From assembly GCA_944381375.1 (NCBI GenBank), contig CALWKX010000006.1, positions 30,684 through 94,683 on the forward strand: a DNA stretch of 64,000 bases. The letters are read 5' to 3'. A model generated the notes under the pieces. The model ran no database searches, was not told where the DNA came from, and saw only the letters and a list, made by a program, of their open reading frames with translations. Below, in pieces: positions 1 through 9,108 of this stretch. Position 1 is the stretch's first letter, and each line of letters opens with the position of its first letter. Both the position numbers and the translations under genes were made by a program. Source of the DNA: an uncultured Lachnospiraceae bacterium. GTDB lineage: Bacteria; Bacillota; Clostridia; Eubacteriales; Anaerofustaceae.

Positions 1-234
1 CAGCTTATATATGCCGAAGCCTACGAGAATTGCAGCTATAACAAACTGTATTATCAATGCCGTAAGATTGGAAACTCCCGCTGAATAATGATTGTAGGAA
101 AACCAACCAACTCCCGCTCCGCCAATAATAGCGATAACACTGCCTACAATCATATTTTCACGGCTCGTAATGATCCTTTGCGGTCTTTGCTTTTTTTCTC
201 TTCTGCTTTTTTTAGGAGTTTTATATAAATCCAT
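1..234 (-). CDS. Membrane protein, partial (C-terminus outside window)
   Basis: Only the first 78 codons are present; the frame is still open at base 1. The ATG at 234 is preceded by a GAAAGG ribosome site about 11 bases upstream. The product starts with a strongly basic cytoplasmic stretch (residues 1-26, many Lys and Arg), followed by two predicted membrane helices (about 28-47 and 58-76). I do not recognise the family. The basic N-terminus before a helical hairpin is common among small membrane proteins and says nothing specific about function. Confidence 0.7.
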   Translation of the reverse strand, partial: MDLYKTPKKSRREKKQRPQRIITSRENMIVGSVIAIIGGAGVGWFSYNHYSAGVSNLTALIIQFVIAAILVGFGIYKL

Positions 235-410
235 ATGAATACAAAGCCTTTCTTTTATTAATACATATTTATTATAGCAATTCCTTTATATTTATCCAAT
301 ATTTTTGTGATGAGAAATTTATAAAAATTTAATTATCAACGCTATTTGTCTTCAACATACCTTCTTTATGCCGTCTGCATCTTATAAGATTAAAGTAATG
401 TGTTATAATA

Positions 411-419
411 TAGCATAAT
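411..419 (+). promoter_or_regulatory. Extended -10 promoter for the 448 gene
   Basis: TGTTATAAT is an extended -10 (TGn before TATAAT). Transcription would start near 426, just ahead of the AAAGGGG ribosome site at about 435. No good -35 hexamer is visible, as is usual for extended -10 promoters. Confidence 0.55.
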
Positions 420-447
420 CCAAAGCATAAGGTTAAAGGGGCTCATA

Positions 448-852
448 ATGAAAAAAAAGCCGTACGGCAATATTACATCTTTTTTATTCAGTACTGCAGG
501 CGTAACCGCTGAGCAGTGCTCAGCTTACAGCGCAGTAAGGGAGGGTGATGAAACATTAATAAAAATATCGCGCTTTATAGAATCAAAAGGCACTGTCGAA
601 ATCGAGTTTAGGACATCATTGGAAATATTGTCAGATTTGAAGAATTTGATTTTGGACAATAATCTTGATTTATGGGACGGCTTCAAGCCAATAAGTTTTA
701 CCAAGCTTGATGAAACCGGTTTTCGGTTTGAAGTTATTTTTGATAATAAAACTCGTATAAGCGCAGAGTCATATTGTAAAAAGCCCAAAGGATACAATGA
801 AGGCAAAGATGCCGTTATAAAATATTTTATTAGTCAAATTGGACAATTTTAG
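448..852 (+). CDS. Hypothetical protein, 134 residues
   Basis: The ATG is preceded by an AAAGGGG ribosome site and a promoter, so the frame is very probably real. The product is soluble, with no signal peptide, membrane helix or cysteine cluster. It looks like one small mixed alpha/beta domain. I do not recognise a family. It stands alone between the partial membrane gene and an XRE regulator. Confidence 0.6.
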   Translation: MKKKPYGNITSFLFSTAGVTAEQCSAYSAVREGDETLIKISRFIESKGTVEIEFRTSLEILSDLKNLILDNNLDLWDGFKPISFTKLDETGFRFEVIFDNKTRISAESYCKKPKGYNEGKDAVIKYFISQIGQF

Positions 853-953
853 GTATCACATAACATTCACATACTGAATAATTGATGAAAAAACTTATTA
901 ATAAACCTGTTTTGTCTTTCTGATAGGACATTCTGTGAATTTTTTATATGTAA

Positions 954-988
954 ACTGATTTAGTATCCTTTCGGAGGATAAAATCAGT
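954..988 (+). promoter_or_regulatory. Hairpin covering the ribosome site of the XRE gene
   Basis: ACTGATTT (954-961) pairs with AAATCAGT (981-988), and TATCC (964-968) pairs with GGATA (976-980). The apical loop is TTTCGGA. The 3' arm ends on the base before the ATG at 989, and the Shine-Dalgarno GGAGG (973-977) lies in the loop and upper stem. At the DNA level it could equally be a dyad operator for the regulator it precedes. Confidence 0.6.
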
Positions 989-1246
989 ATGAAAAAAATC
1001 AAAGGTATTGGACAAATCAACATCACAGGAGACCGAATAAAAGAAGCTCGTTTAAGAGCTAATATTTCTCAAAAAACGTTAAGCGAAAGGCTTGAGCTTT
1101 ATCCTGTTTACATATGCCGCGGCTCACTATCGCGCATAGAAAACGGTCAGCGTGCAGTCAGCGATATAGAAATAGACGCTATATCAAAAACACTTAATGT
1201 TTCTTTAGATTATTTATTCGGAAGAGTTGATAAAATTAATCGTTAG
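989..1246 (+). CDS. XRE-family helix-turn-helix regulator, 85 residues
   Basis: A minimal Cro/CI-type DNA-binding protein. Residues about 14-75 form the five-helix XRE fold: the IKEARLRANISQKTLSERL segment is the first helix and scaffold, LSRIENGQR is the recognition-helix end, and the LDYLFGR ending is typical. It has no ligand or dimerisation domain, so it is probably a small repressor. The start follows GGAGG at a correct distance. The dyad directly before the start suggests autoregulation, which is an inference. Confidence 0.85.
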   Translation: MKKIKGIGQINITGDRIKEARLRANISQKTLSERLELYPVYICRGSLSRIENGQRAVSDIEIDAISKTLNVSLDYLFGRVDKINR

Positions 1247-1428
1247 CAATTAATTTTGTCAGCGCTGAATATAACACCTTGCATCATAACAAAAGCACTG
1301 CTTTAAAATAAGCAGCGCCGGGCAAGGCTGGTTTCTCATATAAAAAAACGAAATTTGATTATCGAATTTTTGTTTTAAAATGATGTCTTTACAAACCGTT
1401 CAGATGATAAATATACGGAAACATTAAC

Positions 1429-2583
1429 TTAATCGGTCTGTGAATAACCTGTTTTTTTACGAAGTCGCCTTCTTTTTGTTTCGCGTTTTATTATTTTTTT
1501 GTTACTTTGAGATTCTTTTATAAACAATCCTACGGCATGTTTCATAACGGCGACTGATTTTTCGTCCATATGGCGGATAGCCGATATGGTTTTCATCGCT
1601 ATATCAAGCTTATTTTCGCTCAGTTGTGAAAGAGTATGCGCTCCTGTTTCGTATAGTATATTGAAAAATGTATTGATAATGTCTTTTCGCGCTTCTATCG
1701 GCATTTCATTCATCAGCTTGCTCAACGTCTTGTCGAGATTAGCGCTTTTAGCGCTTATTTTGTCTGTTCTGACGAGTTTGTCTTTTTTTATCTGCCACAT
1801 AAAGCAATCATGCTGCAAATACCCCTCCTTACGGCTTTTGACTACTTGATAATCCTCCTTTTGTTCAAGAAGCATGCCTATAATGGAATCTTGAGGCACT
1901 ATTTTGCATATTTTATGCGCAATTTTTTTGTATCCTTCTTTTTCAAGCATATGAGGCAAAAAACCCGGCCCATCAAAATTATAAATTTGAGTTATTCTGT
2001 TTGTAAGAATTTCGTCTACGGCAGCACAAGCGTATACCGATAAATTGCCGCCTTTGGAATGTCCTGCAACGACAAAACGGCCTTTAAAGCTTGCAGCCGC
2101 TTTGGAAAGGTAATCTGCAGCTTGTATTTGCGAAGGTACTGTTTCCATAAAAGACATATTGAAGTTTTCCTTCCAGCCTGTAAGCGTATCGTCTGTACCT
2201 CTGAATACTATATATCTGAGACGTCTGCGGGTATCTATCGTCATAGCGGCGAATTGCATTTCATTTTCTTCATCTATTATGTCCGCATAATTGGAAAGCC
2301 GTATATTCATAAAGCGGGGCTGGTTTGCAATATTTTCAAAAAATGGTACAAGGTAAGGCGTTGTAAGCGCGCCCGGTTTGGTTGAAACGTCCCGTCCCAT
2401 GCTGACGAATCTGTTATAAGCTTCTTTTAGTGTGATATATTTGCGCTCATTGAGCAACGGCACTATACCTGAAAGATCAAGAGAAATAAGCTTGGAAAAT
2501 GCAAGAGCGTCTACTTCATTAAGTCCGCTTTTATTAAAAGGGATATCTCCTCTGAAATCAAGATAATCAAAAAGGTTGGGCAT
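1429..2583 (-). CDS. DUF2974 (Mbeg1-like) alpha/beta hydrolase, 384 residues
   Basis: A lipase-class-3-like hydrolase of the DUF2974/Mbeg1-like family, common in Firmicutes and without an established substrate. The nucleophile elbow GHSKGG sits near residue 175, after the strand FVVAG; upstream is the FRGTDDTLTGWKENF segment typical of the family. The C-terminal tail is very basic (KRRRLRKK). There is no signal peptide, so it should be cytoplasmic. The start has a GAAAGG ribosome site. The gene stands alone, convergent with the XRE gene across about 180 bases in which I see no clear feature. Confidence 0.85.
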   Translation of the reverse strand: MPNLFDYLDFRGDIPFNKSGLNEVDALAFSKLISLDLSGIVPLLNERKYITLKEAYNRFVSMGRDVSTKPGALTTPYLVPFFENIANQPRFMNIRLSNYADIIDEENEMQFAAMTIDTRRRLRYIVFRGTDDTLTGWKENFNMSFMETVPSQIQAADYLSKAAASFKGRFVVAGHSKGGNLSVYACAAVDEILTNRITQIYNFDGPGFLPHMLEKEGYKKIAHKICKIVPQDSIIGMLLEQKEDYQVVKSRKEGYLQHDCFMWQIKKDKLVRTDKISAKSANLDKTLSKLMNEMPIEARKDIINTFFNILYETGAHTLSQLSENKLDIAMKTISAIRHMDEKSVAVMKHAVGLFIKESQSNKKIIKRETKRRRLRKKTGYSQTD

Positions 2584-2664
2584 AGCGGTTTCCTTTCATC
2601 AGCAATTATAGCATAAGCAAAGATACAAAGATTAAATGATAATATAAATTTAATGAAGGACGGT

Positions 2665-2695
2665 AGCCGCGCTGCGCGCAGTGAACTTCGCGGCT
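2665..2695. repeat. GC-rich nested palindrome
   Basis: AGCCGCG (2665-2671) pairs with CGCGGCT (2689-2695), enclosing the palindrome CTGCGCGCAG (2672-2681). It stands out against AT-rich surroundings. It is one of several GC-rich hairpin islands between genes in this window. Confidence 0.5.
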
Positions 2696-2720
2696 GAAAT
2701 AAAAAAATATCATTATGAAG

Positions 2721-2749
2721 CTGACAACAAAACCATATGCATGTATAAT
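2721..2749 (+). promoter_or_regulatory. Near-consensus promoter, apparently leaderless
   Basis: CTGACA (2721-2726), a 17-base spacer, then TATAAT (2744-2749). Transcription is expected at about 2755-2757, only four to six bases before the ATG at 2761, and there is no Shine-Dalgarno sequence. Confidence 0.75.
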
Positions 2750-2760
2750 TAAAAGCATCC

Positions 2761-3372
2761 ATGAAAAAAGAAATAAACCAAAATAAATTCACAGCAGGCA
2801 AAACTATAGCGGCAGTTAATATCGTAATCTTTGTATTATTAATGATCGTTTTCATTGCAGGCTATAATATAAGCATAATAAGCGAAATTATATGGGACGT
2901 CGGCAGGGGATTGCTTTGGGTCGCGATGTGTATTTTTACAGTAGTTTGCGCTTGTTCGGGCAACGGTATATGCAGAAAAAAAGGATGGATAATTTTTATT
3001 ATCATCGCTTTAATCCTGCGCTTAATATTATCTTGTATAAAAATTTTCAATATCGAAATGAGCGTTCTGCTGTGTATAATCACAGCGCTGAGTTTGACAG
3101 CATATACTCTTATATGCGTTATATCATATATAGCGTTGATGATGAAAGAATACGATATGATGCGTCTGAGCGCCGTTTTGAGTATTTTTATGAACGTTAT
3201 ATTCACAATTTGCTTTACAATAGGAGTTGTAAACGCTTCGGGCCTGTATGCCATTAACGCCGCTTTGTCATTTTTCGTTATTCTGATTATAATGATTCCG
3301 ATAAGTATAATAGAAATCATGAGCAGTATTTTACTATTATGTTTTGCTAAAAGATACGGCGGAAACGAATAA
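2761..3372 (+). CDS. Polytopic membrane protein, 203 residues
   Basis: A hydrophobic protein with about six predicted membrane helices and short loops, after a Lys/Asn-rich cytoplasmic start. No catalytic motif or known family is visible. The promoter lies so close that the mRNA should be leaderless. Its TAA overlaps the ATG of the next gene by one base (TAATG), so the two proteins are probably translationally coupled and may act together in the membrane. Confidence 0.7.
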   Translation: MKKEINQNKFTAGKTIAAVNIVIFVLLMIVFIAGYNISIISEIIWDVGRGLLWVAMCIFTVVCACSGNGICRKKGWIIFIIIALILRLILSCIKIFNIEMSVLLCIITALSLTAYTLICVISYIALMMKEYDMMRLSAVLSIFMNVIFTICFTIGVVNASGLYAINAALSFFVILIIMIPISIIEIMSSILLLCFAKRYGGNE

Positions 3373-3788
3373 TGGACAAAATCAATAATGAAATAAATTT
3401 TAATTATATCCAAATAGAATATTTTGACAGAAAAACGAATCGCTCATGCGCAGCTTTTCAGGCGGCAGCCGCTTTGATTTTTTTTATTTTTTTCGTCTTT
3501 GTAATTTATGACTATATAGCAAATTATGAAAGCGGCATTTATATCGGGAAAATTATTTTAGCATTTTTTGCTTTCGTATTTTTCCTTGCAGCTTTTATAA
3601 ATTTCGCGGAAACGGTTAAATATACCAAAATTTTATTGAAAAGAAATATTTGGAACATACATGATTTTTCCATCGCAATAAATAAAAATGAAATAAAATC
3701 CAGACAGATTCTCACAAATGTACTAAGTGCCGGTTTTTATTTAAGTGAAAACAGTTATTTGAAGTCATCCGATTCATCAGACGAATAA
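3372..3788 (+). CDS. Small membrane protein, 138 residues
   Basis: Two membrane helices (about residues 32-51 and 58-78) separate a polar N-terminus from a cytoplasmic C-terminus ending in an acidic Ser/Asp tail. The start overlaps the stop of the upstream membrane gene by one base, and no independent ribosome site is visible, so translation is probably coupled. The last 34 bases overlap, on the opposite strand, the end of the SdpI-like gene. Family not recognised. Confidence 0.65.
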   Translation: MDKINNEINFNYIQIEYFDRKTNRSCAAFQAAAALIFFIFFVFVIYDYIANYESGIYIGKIILAFFAFVFFLAAFINFAETVKYTKILLKRNIWNIHDFSIAINKNEIKSRQILTNVLSAGFYLSENSYLKSSDSSDE

Positions 3789-4147
3789 GCCGCGCCATCT
3801 GAATCAAAAGATCTTTTAAGCATGTTCTCCGTAAAAAAAATCGGTACGACAGCCGCGCACAACTGAATAAAAACAGCAACAGTATATATGATTAGAAAGT
3901 AATTAGATTTAAAGAAAACAGCTATCGCAGCAGCAGCTGTAATCAGTGACAAAATACCGCTGATAAGCCAGAGTTTGCCAAAATAATTATGAGCTTTATT
4001 CCATGCCTCAATGCTCCTCATAGATCTTCTGGTGCGGTAACCATAAAAAATATTTCTATAATCAGGAGGACGTTTCTGCCATAAAATCCCGAAAACGATC
4101 ATAAAAACAGGCATTATAATCAATGTAACTGCATAATATAAAAACAT
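3755..4147 (-). CDS. SdpI-family membrane protein, 130 residues
   Basis: Matches the SdpI pattern: three predicted helices and the cytoplasmic signature GYRTRRSMRSIEAWNKAH (about residues 35-52). SdpI of Bacillus subtilis is the immunity protein against the SdpC toxin and a signal transducer, but many homologues have no known toxin partner and none is visible here. The C-terminus is an acidic Ser/Asp tail whose codons overlap the 3' end of the convergent gene. A GGGAG lies about 13 bases before the start, a little far. Confidence 0.75.
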   Translation of the reverse strand: MFLYYAVTLIIMPVFMIVFGILWQKRPPDYRNIFYGYRTRRSMRSIEAWNKAHNYFGKLWLISGILSLITAAAAIAVFFKSNYFLIIYTVAVFIQLCAAVVPIFFTENMLKRSFDSDGAAYSSDESDDFK

Positions 4148-4262
4148 TTATTGGTAACACTCCCGTGTCTTTGACTAAATATTAATAAACTGAAATTTAT
4201 TTGGTATACTGGAAATAGTAAATTAATTAATAATAAAAATCAATATAAAGAGGTGTATTTAT

Positions 4263-4886
4263 ATGAAAGCGCTGCTGATTAATGGCAGTCCTAACGAATT
4301 CGGATGTACTTATACCGCTCTGAAAGAACTGGAGGAAACTTTAAATAAGCGCGGAGTTGAAACAGAAATTTTATATCTTGGCAAAAAGCCCGTTGCCGGA
4401 TGTATCGCCTGCGGCAAATGCCGTCAAAACAACAAATGTGTTTTTGACGATAAAGTAAATATAATTATGGAAAAAATCGAAAATTATGACGCTATCGTAG
4501 CAGGTTCGCCCGTCTATTACGCCGGGGCGTGCGCTCAAATAACGGCTTTTCTCGATCGGCTCTTCTATATCGCAGGCTCAAAAATGGCCGGCAAACTTGG
4601 CGCTTGTATAGTCTCATGCCGCAGAGGAGGCGCAAGCGCGGCCTTTGACAGACTGAACAAATATTTTTCCATAAGCAATATGCCTATAGTCACTTCTCAG
4701 TATTGGAACCAGGTGCACGGGAATACGCCGGCTCAGGTAAAGCGCGACGAAGAAGGGATGCAAACGGTTCGTACTTTGGGCGAAAATATGGCATGGCTTC
4801 TGAAATGTATCGAAGCAGGGAGAGCAGCCGGAGTTACTTACCCTGCTTACGAGAAGAAAATTATGACTAATTTTATAAATGAGTAA
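4263..4886 (+). CDS. NADPH-dependent FMN reductase / iron-sulfur flavoprotein type, 207 residues
   Basis: A flavodoxin-fold oxidoreductase. The phosphate loop is INGSPNEFG (residues 6-14), and the SPVYYAGACAQ segment (about 81-91) is the second FMN-binding loop. The cysteine cluster CIACGKCRQNNKC (47-59) is typical of iron-sulfur flavoproteins and of the wider NAD(P)H-dependent FMN reductase family in anaerobes. The start has AGAGGTG at good distance, and an extended -10 (TGGTATACT, 4202-4210) lies upstream. It is monocistronic with its own terminator. The electron acceptor is unknown. Confidence 0.85.
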   Translation: MKALLINGSPNEFGCTYTALKELEETLNKRGVETEILYLGKKPVAGCIACGKCRQNNKCVFDDKVNIIMEKIENYDAIVAGSPVYYAGACAQITAFLDRLFYIAGSKMAGKLGACIVSCRRGGASAAFDRLNKYFSISNMPIVTSQYWNQVHGNTPAQVKRDEEGMQTVRTLGENMAWLLKCIEAGRAAGVTYPAYEKKIMTNFINE

Positions 4887-4943
4887 TATAAATTTTGCGT
4901 ATGAATAAATTTTTTTGAACGGATACAAAATGCATTAAAAAAT

Positions 4944-4976
4944 AAAAAGGCATTAATGAACAAATGCCTTTTTTTA
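4944..4976 (+). terminator. Intrinsic terminator after the flavoprotein gene
   Basis: AAAGGCATT (4946-4954) pairs with AATGCCTTT (4963-4971), followed by a run of T. Confidence 0.85.
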
Positions 4977-5009
4977 TGCATAATGATTTCCACAAACAAT
5001 GATTAATAT

Positions 5010-5038
5010 CTGACAATATAAAACAATTTTTTTATAGT
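5010..5038 (+). promoter_or_regulatory. Promoter for the 43-residue gene
   Basis: CTGACA (5010-5015), a 17-base spacer, TATAGT (5033-5038). It is well placed for the small gene starting at 5083. Confidence 0.6.
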
Positions 5039-5082
5039 GTGAATTATATATTATACCTATAAAAAACATGGGGAGCGCGCAA

Positions 5083-5214
5083 ATGGATCTGAGAAAATTT
5101 TCAACTGAAGAATTGATAGAAGAATTGGAAACAAGGATGATAATGAATTACATTAACATGCTTGACGAAAATCCAGAATCCGCAGCCGACAGCAGTGTGC
5201 AAATTCAAACTTGA
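5083..5214 (+). CDS. Small acidic protein, 43 residues
   Basis: A short frame starting MDLRKFSTEE and ending SVQIQT, with GGGGAG eight bases before the ATG, a promoter upstream and a hairpin downstream. The N-terminal half (DLRKFSTEELIEELETRM) should form an amphipathic helix. The rest is acidic and probably disordered. There is no signal peptide or membrane segment. I do not recognise it; short proteins with a FSTEELIEEL-type helix occur in several unrelated contexts. Confidence 0.6.
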   Translation: MDLRKFSTEELIEELETRMIMNYINMLDENPESAADSSVQIQT

Positions 5215-5242
5215 TTTTTTGGAATCAAAACGCTCGTGTTCA

Positions 5243-5270
5243 TAAATAAAAACCGCTTTGCCAAGCGGTT
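5243..5270 (-). terminator. Terminator after tRNA-Arg (possibly bidirectional)
   Basis: AACCGCTT (5251-5258) and AAGCGGTT (5263-5270) form an 8-bp stem with a four-base loop. Read on the minus strand it is followed by TTTTTATTTAT, so it ends the tRNA transcript. It also lies 36 bases past the small plus-strand gene. Confidence 0.8.
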
Positions 5271-5282
5271 ATATTAATTGTA

Positions 5283-5358
5283 TGGCGCGCCTGAGATGAT
5301 TCGAACATCCGACACACGGTTTAGGAAACCGTTGCTCTATCCTCTGAGCTACAGGCGC
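5283..5358 (-). tRNA. tRNA-Arg (anticodon CCT)
   Basis: A cloverleaf with acceptor GCGCCTG/CAGGCGC, anticodon stem ACGGT/ACCGT, loop TTCCTAA giving anticodon CCT (codon AGG), T-loop TTCGAAT, discriminator G and an encoded CCA. The D-arm reads TAGCTCAGAGGATAGAGC. It lies downstream of rpoC on the same strand but is separated by a hairpin and has its own -10. Confidence 0.95.
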
Positions 5359-5368
5359 GCGATAAAAT

Positions 5369-5377
5369 ATTTTAACA
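5369..5377 (-). promoter_or_regulatory. Extended -10 promoter for tRNA-Arg
   Basis: On the minus strand the sequence reads TGTTAAAAT, an extended -10. Initiation would fall near 5362, four bases before the mature 5' end. Confidence 0.5.
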
Positions 5378-5420
5378 TGGAACTGCGTATTTTTCCACCG
5401 CATTTTTAATTTCCCCGAAA

Positions 5421-5452
5421 GCGGATGCTGATAAAGCAATATCAGCATCCGC
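5421..5452 (-). terminator. Hairpin after rpoC
   Basis: GCGGATGCTGATA (5421-5433) pairs perfectly with TATCAGCATCCGC (5440-5452), just past the rpoC stop. The following T run is short (TTTC), so it may act as a weak terminator or as a 3' end stabiliser. Confidence 0.6.
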
Positions 5453-5460
5453 TTACTCAA

Positions 5461-8400
5461 TTAAATCATATCGTTGGCGATATCTGCCGCATCATCCTCC
5501 CACGGTCCATCGTGGCTGCAGCCGTGAATCATTTCATGGTCTGAGCCGAACATTTCGTCAAAATCTTCTTTTTGTGCGTTTTCCTTTTCTATTTCGATAT
5601 TTCCATAACTTTGTATGCCCGTACCGGCAGGTATGAGTTTTCCTATAATTATGTTTTCTTTAAGACCGATAAGCGGATCTATCTTTCCTTTTATAGCTGC
5701 GTCTGTAAGAACTCTTGTCGTTTCCTGGAAAGAAGCGGCGGAAAGGAATGAAGAAGTGGCAAGTGAGGCTTTTGTAATACCTAAAAGCGCTCTTGAAGCT
5801 TTTGCGGGACGAAGGCCCATTGCTTCAGCTTTTTCATTTTCTTCTTCAAGATCAACCCTGTCTACAAGGCTGCCCGGGATGATATTGGTATCACCGCTTT
5901 CTTCAACTCTGTATTTGCGAAGCATTTGCCTTATAATTATTTCAATGTGTTTATCGCTTATATGAACTCCCTGCAGACGGTACACTTTTTGAACTTCCTG
6001 AAGGATATACCGCTGAACTCCGTCAACTCCTTTGATCTGCAAAAGATCATTCGGATTTATGCTTCCTTTAGTTATCTGCTCTCCGGCTTTGATATTCATG
6101 CCGTCTCTTACCAAAAGGACTTCTCCAAACGGAATTTCGTATTCTTTTTCTTCTCCCAGCTCGTTTTTAACGGTAACTACTTTTAAGTTTTTCTTGTTCT
6201 CGCTTATATAAACCGCTCCGTCGATTTCGCTTATTATTGCAACTCCTTTCGGACGGCGCGCTTCAAACAGCTCTTCGACACGAGGCAGACCCTGAGTAAT
6301 ATCATCAGCTCCCGCAACGCCCCCTGTATGGAATGTACGCATCGTAAGCTGCGTGCCGGGCTCGCCTATGGACTGAGCGCCTATTGTGCCTACAGCTTCG
6401 CCGATGTTCACAGGCTGCAATGTTGTAAGATCCATACCGTAGCATTTGCGGCATACGCCGATTTTGCTCTTACAATTAAATACTGTGCGTATTGAAACCT
6501 TTTTGATGCCCGCTTTTACAATCTCGTCAGCTATAGCATGAGTAATCATCTGATCTTTGTCAATTATCAATTCGTTCGTCTTTGGATCATATACAGGCAG
6601 GAATGTATATCTTCCCGTAATGCGCTCTTTGAGTGTCTCTATAACATCGTTGCCGTTTTTAATCGCTGTTACTTCAAATCCTGTATCAGTACAGCAGTCC
6701 TCTTCGCGGATAATCTGATCCTGGCTTACATCTACAAGACGTCGCGTAAGGTATCCGCTTTCAGCCGTTCTGAGCGCCGTATCGGCAAGACCTTTTCTTG
6801 CTCCGTGCGTTGAAATGAAGAACTCCAGAACATCCAAGCCTTCGCGGAAGTTTGAACGTATGGGAAGTTCGATTATTTCTCCTGTAGGAGAAGCCATAAG
6901 TCCGCGCATACCGGCAAGCTGTCTTATCTGGTTCTGGCTTCCTCTTGCTCCCGAGTTTGCCATCATATTTATTGGGTTTTTCGGGTCGAGGTTATTCATA
7001 AGAGCGGAGGTTACATCATTCGTAGCGTTTGTCCATACTTCAATCGTCTTTCTCTTTCTTTCATCGTCAGTATAAAGACCTCTTGCAAATTTATTGTATA
7101 TTACGTCTATTTCTTTATCTGCATTTTGAAGTATTTTCGCCTTTGCCTCCGGCACCTGCATGTCGGAGATACCTATGGTGATTGCTCCTTTTGTAGAATA
7201 GCTGAAACCAAGCTTTTTGATATCGTCAAGCACTATGGAAGTTTTTGCGGCTCCGAATGTGATAAAGCATTGATACACAATCTGAGAAAGCGTTGATTTA
7301 TCAACAACGCAGTCTATTTCAAGCTTGAACATATCCTCGAGGGAATTTCTCTTGATATAGCCCAGATCCTGCGGAATTATTTGGTTAAAGATAAAGCGTC
7401 CGACAGTGCTTTCTACAAGCCGCGTATATGTTTTCCCTTCAAATTCACGGCTCATACGAACTTTTACTTTGGCATGAACATCGACGTCGCCGTTGGCATA
7501 AGCCATTTCCATTTCGGCCATATCAGTAAATACCTTGCCGTCCCCTTTGACTCCGTCTTCTTCCATTGTAAGGTAATAGCTTCCGAGCACCATATCATGA
7601 GACGGGCTTACTACGGGGCGTCCGTCCTGCGGCTTCAAGATATTGCAGGCAGCCAGCATAAGAATTCTGGCCTCAGCCTGCGCTTCAACGGAAAGAGGCA
7701 CATGCACAGCCATTTGGTCGCCGTCAAAGTCAGCGTTGTAGGCCTGGCATACCAACGGGTGAAGTTTAATGGCGCGTCCTTCAACAAGAACAGGTTCAAA
7801 CGCCTGAATACCAAGCCTGTGAAGCGTTGGGGCGCGGTTGAGCAAAACGGGATGATCCTTAATAACATCGTCCAATACGTCCCATACTTCCGGACGCTGA
7901 CGTTCGACCATTCTTTTTGCGCTTTTGATATTTTGGGAATATTTTCTTTTTACAAGCTCTCTCATTACAAACGGCTTAAAGAGTTCTATCGCCATTTCTT
8001 TGGGCAAACCACACTGGTACATGCGAAGCTCTGGACCCACAACAATAACCGAACGTCCTGAATAGTCTACGCGTTTACCCAAAAGATTCTGTCTGAAACG
8101 TCCCTGCTTTCCTTTGAGCATGTCGGAAAGAGAACGCAAAGGACGATTGCCCGGGCCCGTGACCGGACGTCCGCGGCGGCCGTTGTCTATTAGGGCGTCA
8201 ACGGCTTCCTGAAGCATTCTTTTTTCGTTTTGTATTATAATGTCAGGCGCATCCAAACTAAGAAGTTTTTGCAGACGGTTGTTTCTGTTTATAACCCTTC
8301 TGTAAAGATCGTTAAGATCGCTTGTGGCGAATCTTCCTCCGTCAAGCATAACCATAGGACGAAGATCCGGCGGTATAACAGGGATAACGGTAAGAACCAT

Positions 8401-9075
8401 ATCCTCGGGAGAGTTTCCGGATTTTTTGAAAGCTTCTACGATTTCGAGCTTTCTTATGGCTTTCATTTTCTTTTGTCCGGTACTGCTTTCTACGATATTT
8501 TTAAGCTCTTCGCTCTCCTTGTTGAGATCTATTTTCCTGAGAAGATCCAAAACAGCCTCAGCTCCGATTTTGGCCGTAAAATCATCTCTGAATTTTGCTT
8601 TGTTTTCTTTATATTCAATCTCGCTTAAAAGCTGCTTAGGCTCTAAAGGAGTATTTCCGGGATCCGTCACTATATAAGAAGCGAAATATATTACTCTTTC
8701 CAGATCTTTCGGAGAAAGATCCAGCATAATGCCTATACGCGAGGGTATTCCTTTAAAATACCATATATGCGTTACGGGAGCCGCAAGCTCAATATGGCCC
8801 ATTCTTTCACGGCGGACTTTAGATTTTGTAACTTCAACTCCACAGCGGTCGCATATGACTCCTTTATTTTTAAGCTGTTTATATTTTCCGCAGTGACATT
8901 CCCAATCCTTCATAGGACCGAATATCTTTTCGCAAAACAGTCCGTCCTTTTCTGGTTTGGAAGTTCTGTAATTTATGGTTTCGGGGCGAAGCACTTCGCC
9001 GTAAGACCATTCCCTGATCTTTTTAGCCGAAGCCAAGCCTATTTTAATCGACTTGAAATTATTTAATTCGCTCAA
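5461..9075 (-). CDS. rpoC: RNA polymerase beta' subunit
   Basis: Full-length Firmicutes-type beta' (1204 residues). It holds the catalytic magnesium loop NADFDGDQM (near residue 450), the N-terminal zinc site C60, C62, C75 and C78, the second zinc-binding group near [13 protein letters not shown], and the trigger-loop/bridge-helix region ([19 protein letters not shown]). The start is TTG, with GGAAGGAG directly upstream; the reading [17 protein letters not shown] fits the family start. It lies 33 bases downstream of rpoB in one operon. The C-terminus has an odd acidic, His/Cys-containing tail ([12 protein letters not shown]). Confidence 0.98.
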   Translation of the reverse strand: MSELNNFKSIKIGLASAKKIREWSYGEVLRPETINYRTSKPEKDGLFCEKIFGPMKDWECHCGKYKQLKNKGVICDRCGVEVTKSKVRRERMGHIELAAPVTHIWYFKGIPSRIGIMLDLSPKDLERVIYFASYIVTDPGNTPLEPKQLLSEIEYKENKAKFRDDFTAKIGAEAVLDLLRKIDLNKESEELKNIVESSTGQKKMKAIRKLEIVEAFKKSGNSPEDMVLTVIPVIPPDLRPMVMLDGGRFATSDLNDLYRRVINRNNRLQKLLSLDAPDIIIQNEKRMLQEAVDALIDNGRRGRPVTGPGNRPLRSLSDMLKGKQGRFRQNLLGKRVDYSGRSVIVVGPELRMYQCGLPKEMAIELFKPFVMRELVKRKYSQNIKSAKRMVERQRPEVWDVLDDVIKDHPVLLNRAPTLHRLGIQAFEPVLVEGRAIKLHPLVCQAYNADFDGDQMAVHVPLSVEAQAEARILMLAACNILKPQDGRPVVSPSHDMVLGSYYLTMEEDGVKGDGKVFTDMAEMEMAYANGDVDVHAKVKVRMSREFEGKTYTRLVESTVGRFIFNQIIPQDLGYIKRNSLEDMFKLEIDCVVDKSTLSQIVYQCFITFGAAKTSIVLDDIKKLGFSYSTKGAITIGISDMQVPEAKAKILQNADKEIDVIYNKFARGLYTDDERKRKTIEVWTNATNDVTSALMNNLDPKNPINMMANSGARGSQNQIRQLAGMRGLMASPTGEIIELPIRSNFREGLDVLEFFISTHGARKGLADTALRTAESGYLTRRLVDVSQDQIIREEDCCTDTGFEVTAIKNGNDVIETLKERITGRYTFLPVYDPKTNELIIDKDQMITHAIADEIVKAGIKKVSIRTVFNCKSKIGVCRKCYGMDLTTLQPVNIGEAVGTIGAQSIGEPGTQLTMRTFHTGGVAGADDITQGLPRVEELFEARRPKGVAIISEIDGAVYISENKKNLKVVTVKNELGEEKEYEIPFGEVLLVRDGMNIKAGEQITKGSINPNDLLQIKGVDGVQRYILQEVQKVYRLQGVHISDKHIEIIIRQMLRKYRVEESGDTNIIPGSLVDRVDLEEENEKAEAMGLRPAKASRALLGITKASLATSSFLSAASFQETTRVLTDAAIKGKIDPLIGLKENIIIGKLIPAGTGIQSYGNIEIEKENAQKEDFDEMFGSDHEMIHGCSHDGPWEDDAADIANDMI

Positions 9076-9108
9076 AGCTACTCCTTCCTTACTTAACCAT
9101 TATAGCCG

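Noticed and set aside
1247..1428. Possible terminator around 1350-1375 (AAAAACGAAATT facing AATTTTTGTTTT)
   Set aside because: The stem has mismatches and almost no GC pairs; too weak to annotate.
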